A stretch of 64,000 nucleotides of DNA from Gnetum montanum (taxonomy: Eukaryota > Streptophyta > Gnetopsida > Gnetales > Gnetaceae). The DNA lies in contig MNCI01013909.1 of the NCBI GenBank assembly GCA_015680685.1, forward strand, positions 218,496 to 282,495, written 5' to 3'. The translations under genes were made by a program, and so were the position numbers. Shown piece by piece: positions 55,841-64,000 of this stretch (positions within the stretch are counted from its first letter, which is position 1; each line of letters opens with the position of its first letter). The notes beneath the pieces were generated by a model. The model saw only the letters and a program-made list of their open reading frames with translations, searched no databases and was not told where the DNA came from.

Positions 55841-57334
55841 ACCTTTAAATATGTTATAATCACATAAGCCAAAGGTTGATTAAAGTCAGATGCTTTAGTC
55901 ATCACGTTCCCTAAATTTACTCTTTCTTTATGTGACCATAATTTAGCAAATAGTTTAATGATTATTGTTTATATTTCATTAGATATGAAATTAGGTGGTA
56001 TTTATGCTACAATAGGAACTAGGTTAATATTTAAGTTATTTCAAAGTATAAGTATCAAAATACTACTCTTGTTTAGAGAACAATCAGTTTCTTATGAAAC
56101 AACAAACATAGAATACGAATAAGCCCTTAATACTAAAGATTTGTCGATCCATACCCTCTACCCTTAGCTTGATAACACATAAGAAGAATCTTATGAGCAT
56201 GTGGTACCTAAGAAGTCGACCCATAATCTGGGCTGAAGACATTATCAGGTGTGTTTAAAAACCCAGATTTTCTGAAATAGACCTATTTTGTCCTTCAAAT
56301 TTATGAAAATCATCCCAAAAATGGATCCTACCTCTAATTAGAAATCCTTCTTCCCTCATACCAAGAAGAAGATCATTCCAAGACCTACCTAAGGTAGATG
56401 ATCGAGGTAATATAGTTTTACAAGAAATCCTTCAAAGAGTTTTTCAAGAACTAGGAATTATGTACGATGTCAACAAAATCCTAGGAAAAAATCCATTCAT
56501 AACACCACAACTTATAGATGAGCAACCCAAAACTATAAGTATCACTGCAAAAATCCTTGAAATAGATCTAAAAGGCAAACAACCCATAGAAAAAATTGAG
56601 GAGACTGGATCTCTCGGTGATAGTGCTTCAAAATCTTGTTTACACCATTTTGTTGTCAAATACAATCATCAATACCATTGCACAGAATGTGATGCCTTAT
56701 TAAGGATCAACATAAATACCTCAGGGAATAAAAATTGTGAACTTATGATTCAAAGCGAGGAATCTATAAAAAAGGAAAGGGAGGAAGCAAATAAGCCTAG
56801 GGAAAAGATTCACACTCTTTTCCAAAAATGATCTGTAGATCCGTCACCAGATACGATTAGGATGCAGAATTGGGCAAATAATATGCTTAGTGAATTATGT
56901 ACACAACAGTATCTAATAGAAAATAAAATTGTGAAAAATAAAGAAAAAATGGATAGGGTATATGATGAATTAAAAAGTTAGCAGAGATTTGTTCCTAAAA
57001 AAAAAATAACTGAAAAAATAAAAGGTTATAGATCATGACATTCCTGAATACAGCAAGAATCTAGATTCTCTAGGTTCTCATACAACATACAAATCCAAAT
57101 ATACAAGAGAAAAAAATGAAAAATCTAGGATTAATGCGAATGAATAAGGAGGATCTGTCATCATGCATATAGATGATGAAGAGCATTATAAGAAAGGATT
57201 TAGCTCTGAGAAAGACAGTTTACTTAGGAATATTGAATTATACTTTCAAGATCCTCAAGACTACCAAGCCATATCCTCAAGACCAATCAATGAAAGAGAC
57301 CCTAAATTCAATATTGATGGATTGTCTCCCCAAG
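55841..57334 (+). other. Possible endogenous pararetrovirus remnant (Caulimoviridae-like)
   Basis: Unlike the gypsy copies around it. The first part (about 55841-56230) reads RTFKYV, FTLSLCDHNLANSL and GGIYATIGTRLIFKL, then REQSVSYETTNIEYE. This resembles the 30K-type movement-protein region of caulimovirids. A frame of 123 codons (56460-56828) has an HQYHCTECDALL Cys/His segment, and further acidic, Lys-rich frames run to 57330, possibly a coat-protein-like region. No reverse transcriptase is seen because element F cuts it off. The assignment is tentative; all frames are broken and it cannot be functional. Confidence 0.35.
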
Positions 57335-58300
57335 TGATGAGACGCGATATCGCATGCACCGCGATATCGCGGCTGTCGCGATATCGTGTTGTCCCCTGCG
57401 ATATCAAGTATGCGATATCACGGTCCGTCGCCAAATCTATAGATAAGAGGCGGCACTCCCTTCATTTCTCATCCTAGGCTAGAAGTAGGGAAACTTTGGC
57501 AGTTTGATCACTCCAAAGATAGAATATTTTCCATGTGCCCGCAGTAGGAGTCCCCAAGTGAACGGATCTTTATTCGAGCAGCTTTGTACTTGAACGCAAG
57601 TTGTGTATGGAAATAAAGATGAGCTTTGTGGATAAACCTTGCAGTGCATGGAATATGTTTATTACTTGTTATTTCTTACCTGTTATTTATTACCTGCATT
57701 AGCGTGGCATGAGTACGACTTGGTTACGAGCATTGACGAATGTGTACGGCTAACCAAGGAATCAGCTACTCATCGCGATTAGTCTCTCTTATCCTTAACT
57801 CCTAGAATACGGGATGAGTACGACTTGAATACGAGCATCTACGGGTGTGTACGGCTAGTCAAGGAATCGGCTGCTCATCACGTTTAGGCTAGTTAAGTGC
57901 CTTAGTACGACCACTTCGAGCACGTGCATTACATGTGGTAATCCCAGTAACGATTAGAGTTTGGTAGCCATAGTTGCATAGTTCAGGGTGTGTACAGTAA
58001 GTGGGAACGGATGTTGACGCTAGTTAATTTAGACTTAGGTCCTTAGTTAGAGTTAGCTAGTTTCTCAACCCTTCACCCTTTAGAATAGGAGAAAAACCAT
58101 AAAAGACCATAAAAATCATATACCTCAGACTTACTTAACCATACACCGTGACAACAACAAGTAAGTCTGGGAAGACAAAAAATGATTAACCCCAAGTGTT
58201 CCATGGGGCGTTTAGGCATTTAGTCTGCGGAGTTTGACCAGATCACACATGCTACGCTTGTTTCGTATGGTTGAGTGTAGGGGTACCTCGCCACTCATCA
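57335..58300 (+). repeat. Element F 5' LTR (966 bp)
   Basis: TGATGAGACGCG...GCCACTCATCA. TATA-like CTATAGATAA near 57437, which is CTATAAATAA in the 3' copy; AATAAAG near 57614. Confidence 0.9.
57344..57422 (+). promoter_or_regulatory. U3 GATATC array of element F
   Basis: Five GCGATATC cores start (at GATATC) at 57346, 57363, 57380, 57400 and 57414: steps 17, 17, 20 and 14. Several extend to the full palindrome GCGATATCGC. The 3' LTR repeats the pattern from 63737. Confidence 0.75.
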
Positions 58301-58301
58301 T

Positions 58302-58319
58302 TGGCGCTGTTGCCGGGGA
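58302..58319 (+). promoter_or_regulatory. Element F primer binding site, tRNA-Asp type
   Basis: TGGCGCTGTTGCCGGGGA, one C-to-T change from the tRNA-Asp complement. Confidence 0.9.
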
Positions 58320-58379
58320 CTAACTATTTGTGCACCAAATAGAACATAAGGGATATCATTCACATCGTTGTGAGCCTTA

Positions 58380-60950
58380 ATGAACCTTCGGGTTAATCAA
58401 GATAAAAAATTATATAACGGTGAATTAGCACACCAATCAAAATACCTTCTTCTCATAAGAGCAATTCACCACCTAAGGATCATACACGAGACAGTCGGCA
58501 ACATAAAACACAGCCAAAATCAGCCAAGTCCTAAACAATACAAGATAGTTTATACTCATCTCGATGAGTATATTCCAGATTTTACTTTTATCCTCCATCA
58601 AGATGAGTAGCTGTGATGGAGAGATTTGCAAGGTAACATTGTGTTACCCCTAGATCGATCAGTCCCTCGGATGCTTTTTTGTTCCTTGGCACAGATTGGC
58701 ATGCAAGAATTATTTGCTGAATACATTGGTGAAGGCTTAGACATGAGGGATTATTATCCCATAGATGTCCAATGTATGAGAGACTTCAGGTAGGAGAGTC
58801 AAAATGGACTATTGAAGGGAAAGGTCCCACACGTCCTTAGCGAAATAGGAGATGAGAAACCCCTTATCATGGGTTCATTAGCAAACAATGTTCCCCCTCC
58901 TAACAATGAGGAGGAGGTTGGGTATCAAAACCTACGATCAATGATACATAACATTGGTTCTGATGCTCGTGAATAACAACTGTTCACAGAGGGAACAACC
59001 ACTCAAGCTAAGGATGGACACTTTGATCGTCACCACGATTGGGGCTGTAGCAGCCGAAGAGAAGGCAAGAAACATCGTCATGGTGATGGTTTCCCTTCTT
59101 CTTCCCCTTCTTCACATCACTCACCCTCTCCTTCCACATCTGGGTGCAGCCACCATGAACATAAAGGTGAGGATAAAAGTAAGAAGGATGAAAGACCTCA
59201 ACGGGAAAGTCGAGAAAGAGGACAAGGGCAAGGACGTAGGGAGAGTAGGGAACAACGAAGACATCACAAGCATCATGAAAGGGATGATCATGAAAAGCCC
59301 CTACTCGCAACCCAAAGTATGCTTGACATAACGGAGGCAATTAGGATTCCCACAAGGCACTTAAAAGATAGTCGGATCAAATGATTAGACATGAACAATA
59401 TCCCATGATTTGAAGGGGGATACAATGTTGATCCACAAAATCATTTACAGGCATTCCACGATGCCTACTCCTTGCAGAATATAGAAAATGAGTGGTAGAA
59501 GCTTAAGTTGTTCGCAAGGATACTCACTAAAGAAGCAGAGAGCTGGTACCAGTCCTTAGAACCGGAAACCATCAAGAGGTGGAGTATGATGCTAGAACTA
59601 TTCAACGAAAAGTATCAAACATACTCTAGAGTGTCCAATTTGCGTAAGAAGATCCAAGGTTGGAAGTAAGGTACACATGAACCCTTGGATGTTGCCATGG
59701 CCTACTATTATACATTGTTACATCATTGCCCGGGCCAGGGGTACGCTCAGCGGGATCAACTTCATCACATCGTGGATGGGTTAAGGAATGAAACTAGAAG
59801 AACCCTTGGAACTTATGCCCAAGGGAGACTCTCACAACTTAGAGCCCATGAAGTATGTAGCTTGTTGGAGCAAGTAGAAAAATAAGAAGGTGAGCTATGC
59901 AAAAGGGAAAGTGTGGAAGAGTACAACCGTGATCCCTCCCTTCGAAAGAAGGGAGTGAAATTTTTTGATGAAGAGGATGAGTCACCAATCGAAGAGTTGG
60001 TGAATCGGAAAACTTTGTCGATCCAAAAGTTAACAATCGAGGTATTGGCCAAAGTAGAACAAATGTGGGATTCCTTAGACTCAAGAATTAAAATAGTCTT
60101 GAAAATTGTAGAAGAGTCTAAGGTAGAACAAAGTAGTGACAAAGATAAGAAAAAGTGGAGAGATTTAAGCCCTGCACATAACAAGGGTAAGGGAAAAATT
60201 ACTAACTTCGATGTGGTTGTGGATTCAGATTCAGAAGATAACGATGAATATGAGATCTGCCATTATGACCATCCTAAGGGATGTTTCCCGATCATCTCAC
60301 ATCTATAGGAGTATGGGGTGTATGTGCTTAATCCAAGACTCAACCAACGACAAACACCCCGAAGGTTGCCTTATCCACAAGGTAACCCAAGGCAGTTCCA
60401 GCAACCCTTAACGTATTATCCAAGTGGAACTCGAGCATAGCCCATCGGATAGCATCAGTAATGGCAATATCCACAGTCATGGGGGATGCCACCACCAACA
60501 CAACAGTACCCTTACCGGCAACCCGATCCTTATGGTTATTATGTGCAGCAGCTGATTTCTCTAAGTGACTCTATGAGTCACGTAACTCCCAACCATCACT
60601 ACCAAGTTTGGAAGTACTTCAGAAGGACTCCTTCTCCTCTGGGAGACATCTCACACTCATTCCATCCTCCTAATCCATGCACACCTCTTCCACCACAAGT
60701 AGTTCCCATAACACCTCCTGCTCCAACAATGCAAAGGGAACTTCCTCCTAAACCGTAGCAATGTCATGCTACGGGAGCATTAAATATCCAACCTGCTAAT
60801 GGTTCTAACAACTGTAAAAAGAGAAGATCTTACTTCAGAACCAAAAGCCTAGACAAACTCTTGCAACAACAAGCGGTTAGGGCCATGTACACTCCTCCAC
60901 CATCTAACACTTTGGAGAACCCTTCAGTCCAACAGAGCGTAACGCATACG
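58380..60950 (+). pseudogene. Element F gag (in-frame stops only)
   Basis: ATG at 58380 (MNLRVNQDKK). A single frame runs through gag and on into protease to 61772, with roughly a dozen stops and no frameshift. Order: YTHLDEYIPDFTFILHQDE, a Lys/Ser/His-rich stretch, the capsid-like core (HLQAFHDAYSLQNIENEW, LELFNEKYQTYSRVSNLRKK), an acidic helical region, the knuckle YEICHYDHPKGCF with its first Cys lost, and a Pro/Gln/Tyr tail. Several stops are CGA-to-TGA or CAG-to-TAG type changes. The best preserved gag frame here. Confidence 0.8.
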
Positions 60951-61690
60951 GTTATGTTAACACATACCGTAACTGACTGGATCAAGGCGAGCCACCTTCC
61001 CAGGAAACTAACTGACCCTGGGAGTTCCTTAATCTATTTACAAATCACCAGAAATGAACCACACAGGGCTCTTCTTTACTTAGGTTTCGGAGTGAACTTA
61101 ATTTCACTAGAGATGTATCATGCCTGAAACCTACCCCAACTTAAGAAGAGCAACATTCACCTAGAGCTGGTAGACCAGTCCATCACCATTCCCTTAGGAT
61201 TGGTGGAGGACATCATTACCACTATGTGTGGTTGGTCTTACCCATCTAATTTTCTAGTGATTGAAGTAAACAACAACGAAGGGGACTTCTCGATTATAAT
61301 GGGAAGGGCATGGCTTAGTATAGTAGACGCATGCCTTAGGATCCATGATCTTTCCTTGGAAATTTTCAAGATAAACATTTGTGGAAAGATTGAGAAGAGG
61401 AAAGTTCCATGCATCACATACAGTGATTCATCGAATAATGACATGGAGGAAATGTCTCCATGTAATAGGTGTGCCCTTGAAACTTTGCAACAAAGATGCC
61501 TGTATGTAGCAACCACACAAGAAGTAGTAGACACCCCATGGTTGACAACTACTAGAAGGAGCAGAAAAATATGCATGGAACGAATTGAGGAAACCCATTC
61601 CAACAACGAAGGCATAGACACATTGGAATATGAGCATCGCCAACTTCCATCCCTCAATCTAAGATCATCAATTGGGAGAAGATGGGCACT
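60951..61690 (+). pseudogene. Element F aspartic protease, catalytic Asp lost
   Basis: Same frame as gag. The active-site position reads LLYLGFGVNLIS where relatives have LLDSGSGVNLIS, so the catalytic Asp is replaced by Tyr. ELVDQSITIPLGLVEDI, CGWSYPSNFLVI and FSIIMGRAWLSIVDA follow. After this the frame runs straight into spacer sequence because pol is deleted. Confidence 0.75.
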
Positions 61691-61739
61691 TTTACGAAAT
61701 TCAAATAGACGCTCATTATTTCGGATCTCTCCCTTACAA

Positions 61740-61960
61740 CTCAGTCATGGGGGAGATGACCACCTATGCTAATCATATGGGGCCCTCAGTTCTTTTAAGT
61801 TTTTGTTTTACAAAATTTTTGTTTTACACATTTTTATCTTACAACATTTTTTTTAGACGTTTTTGTTTTACAAATTTCTTTAAATTTTCCAATTTTTGTT
61901 TTACAAATTTCTTTAACTTTTCTAGTTTTTGTTTTACAACATCGTTATACCTTTTCAATT
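61740..61960 (+). promoter_or_regulatory. Element F internal polypurine tract and T-rich block
   Basis: CTCAGTCATGGGGGAGATGA (purine core 61748-61759). TTTTTGTTTTACAAAATTTT and four or five similar units follow to about 61950. Best example of the T-rich block. Confidence 0.65.
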
Positions 61961-63145
61961 TTTTGTTTGTGTGTGTGTTCCACCATGTAAATTTGTCACC
62001 CAATAAGTGTTTAGAATGATGGTATGAATTGTTTTCATCTTGATTGCTATTGTTTGGTTTTTACCTTTAAGTCACAATGTTGATACTAAGGTATGTTTCT
62101 TTTGATATAGCAGGCAATGAGTTCACTTCATCCATCCATCCACCAGTTTCTATGGTCTCTCTCGGCTTGGAAATGTATAGTCCCCTTCTAATAAGAACTT
62201 TAACGAATTGGTGACTGGGCATTTCTCAAACTAAGGAAGGACTCAAGGATTGAAAAGGGTGTGACTTCAAGGGAACTTGATGCTTTTGTGTGGTCATTCT
62301 CTTGGGTGCTTGAATGTCTCTTCTTGAGTTTTCTTGCCATTCTGATGTTACCCAATTATCGGAAGCTAAGACAATAAAAATAAGAAGTCTTTGCATGGTG
62401 TGGTTATCATGCATAAAAATACAAAACACAAAAAAAGAAAGAAAGAAAGTGAGAATTCAAAGCACACCCCTTAGATAGAATAAACTTGGGCTATAAGCAC
62501 TGGTTATGGAACCAAAAGTATTCTCTCTAAATAAGGCCCTTCTCGCTTCCCATTTTCTCCTTTTTTTTTTCAGAATGGTGGTGGCTCTTGGAGAACGCAT
62601 TCTTGTTACTTCAAGAGGATGGTTCAGCCGAATGCATTGATGCAAAATCACTGGATGTGGTTGGTTTGAGGCTAGAGTTGGAATGAGATTTGCTACATCA
62701 CATTAATCATGAAACACACAAGGGACTGTACACCACCTTGTTCGTGGGATTCCATTCCATCCTCTTCTCTCCACCCTTCTTTCCACTGTTCACCTCATTG
62801 CCGGTTGTATTATTAGTGTATATATTTTGGTTGATGCATTTTTTTCTTTTTGGTAAATTCTTGTGGTTAAGACTTTATCTGTTGTTCCAAATGAAATTCT
62901 CAAGGCCTACAGACTCTTTGAATGTGGGTTTGTCAGGGCACTAATGGCATGAGCCTGCTTTGGGGAGGACCCATTGACATTCCTATTTGGAGCATCCGTT
63001 AACTTCTTTTCCCTAACATTTTGCAATTAATTTTATTTTGTTCATTTCCATCTTGACATCCATTTCATCGATGCCATAGTTGTCCCTTTTTATCTATCTT
63101 TCTTCTTTTCCTTCTCCATTTTAATGCTACTGGAGGTTCGTGATT
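61961..63145 (+). other. Element F long non-coding spacer
   Basis: Shared islands: AGCAGGCAATGAGTTCA (about 62108), CTTTGCATGGTGTGGTTATC (62390), TTCAAAGCACACCCCTTAG (62456-62474) and TGCTTTGGGGAGGACCCATT (about 62957). No motif array or TATA box like those of B and D is seen. Confidence 0.5.
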
Positions 63146-63157
63146 AGTCATGGGGGT
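63146..63157 (+). promoter_or_regulatory. Extra polypurine-tract copy in element F
   Basis: TTAGTCATGGGGGTA, the same core as the true 3' tract, lies about 570 bp upstream of the 3' LTR. It may be a relic of a duplication or of a lost LTR boundary. Confidence 0.45.
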
Positions 63158-63305
63158 ACGGGGCCTGATTTTTTCGATTTTCTCCTAGCCCCAATTTTTT
63201 TTGATTTTCTTCCTAACCCCTACACCTTCGGTAGTCATCCTTAATATATTCCCAGATCCATATCAGCCATACAAAACCTAGCCAATGGACTTACATTGAT
63301 GCAAG

Positions 63306-63365
63306 GTATCAATTACATGATGATTCAATTGCCCTTGCTAATATACGGTTGTGTTGTGTGTGCAG
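63306..63365 (+). other. Candidate 60-nt intron before the ORF3 stub of element F
   Basis: Donor TGCAAG|GTATCA, branch-like GCTAAT, acceptor TGTGTGCAG, then ATG. Confidence 0.65.
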
Positions 63366-63551
63366 ATGGCAGACATGCAAACAACGGATTGGATTTGGAG
63401 TAAACACTTGGAATGGAGCAGCGCTGAAGCAGCTATGCAAGGAGCAAGATCGATGGCACATTTACAGATGGACAATGAAGGCACAATCTTGGCGTTGGCA
63501 GCAGCAACACTTCTTTCTCTCTCTCTTTCTCAGTTGCCAACAAAGGCCTGA
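63366..63551 (+). CDS. 61-codon ORF3 stub of element F
   Basis: MADMQTTDWIWSKHLE... with TGA at 63549-63551. It is uninterrupted and starts at the conserved position right after the candidate intron. It lacks the globular domain and the coiled coil. Whether the product is made or useful is unknown; it could simply be the joined ends of a deleted ORF3. Confidence 0.4.
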   Translation: MADMQTTDWIWSKHLEWSSAEAAMQGARSMAHLQMDNEGTILALAAATLLSLSLSQLPTKA

Positions 63552-63718
63552 TGTCATTGTAATAAGGTGTTCACCCTTGTTGTCATGAACACCAATTTTG
63601 TTAAGTCTTGTAATGATGATCCATTCACATGTCATCCCATTAGTTCCATTTCTCTCAATAATTCCATACCTACCTGATATTATTGTAAGGAACTCGAGGA
63701 CGAGTTTTCATTCAGTCA

Positions 63719-63726
63719 TGGGGGTA
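63719..63726 (+). promoter_or_regulatory. Element F 3' polypurine tract
   Basis: TGGGGGTA directly before the 3' LTR, after the conserved GGAACTCGAGGACGAGTTTT. Confidence 0.8.
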
Positions 63727-64000
63727 TGATGAGATGCGATATCGCATGCACCACGATATCGTGGCCGTCACGATATCACGTTGTCTCCTGCGATATCGCA
63801 TCTGCGATATCACGGTCTGCCACCAAATCTATAAATAAGAGGCAACACTCCCTTCATTTCTCATCCTAGGCTAGAAGTAGGTAAACTCTGGTAGTTTGAT
63901 CACTCCAGAGATAGAATATTTTCCATGTGCCCGCAGTAGGAGTCCCCAAGTGAACGGATCTTTATTCGAGTAGCTTTGTACCTGAACGCAAGTTGTGTAC
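63727..64000 (+). repeat. Element F 3' LTR (first 274 bp)
   Basis: Matches the start of the 5' LTR, including the GATATC array and TATA box (CTATAAATAA), and continues past the window end. Confidence 0.9.

Larger units (their letters stand above)
57335..64000 (+). mobile_element. Element F: Ty3/gypsy with gag and protease only (right end outside window)
   Basis: The 5' LTR is 57335-58300; the 3' LTR starts at 63727 and runs off the window. The interior, 5.4 kb, has the primer site, gag, protease, internal purine tract, spacer, candidate intron and a 61-codon ORF3 stub. Reverse transcriptase, RNase H and integrase are cleanly missing between protease and the internal purine tract. The left flank CCAAG predicts the same five bases beyond the window. 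The 5' and 3' LTRs differ by roughly 25 of the first 274 bases, mostly transitions. Confidence 0.85.

Overview
The window looks like nuclear DNA of a seed plant with a very large, repeat-rich genome. A gymnosperm is my best guess, inferred from a 12.8 kb intron loaded with old, nested retroelements; I cannot name the species. Only one host gene is visible: a plus-strand organellar-type SpoU/TrmH RNA methyltransferase in four exons between 1731 and 19317. Its splice sites can be read directly and all three SpoU motifs are intact.

Nearly everything else is transposable element, and most of it belongs to one Ty3/gypsy lineage of the Athila/Tat type. The lineage has tRNA-Asp-type primer sites, no chromodomain, and an extra 3' ORF. 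Element A (9162-17105, +) sits in intron 3, inside a LINE. Element C (21578-40795, -) sits in another LINE and was itself split by element B (23611-36917, +, perfect CCAGG target duplication). Element D (41494-54644, +) follows. Next come a truncated pol fragment E (54650-55840) and a possible endogenous pararetrovirus remnant (55841-57334). That remnant is cut by element F (57335 to beyond the window end, +). Three decayed LINE copies, SINE-like heads and several tandem duplications fill the rest.

B and D carry the full set: gag, protease, RT/RNase H, integrase, a long non-coding spacer, and ORF3 (a globular domain followed by a long coiled-coil region). A and C share a protease-to-integrase deletion and look like a non-autonomous subfamily. 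F kept gag and protease but lost pol and nearly all of ORF3. All copies are broken, mostly by C-to-T and G-to-A changes.

The most interesting signal is the regulatory layout. The U3 of A-D carries arrays of six-base, near-palindromic cores repeated at exactly 14 bp just upstream of the TATA box; F has a looser version. In B and D a second array of the same element-specific motif, with its own TATA box, lies inside the element upstream of ORF3. In A, B, D and F the ORF3 ATG directly follows a 60-64 nt GT-AG sequence that looks like an intron. ORF3 therefore appears to be a separate, intron-containing transcription unit under motif-array promoters that change together with the LTR. I propose, as inference only, that it encodes an element-specific regulator of transcription or silencing.
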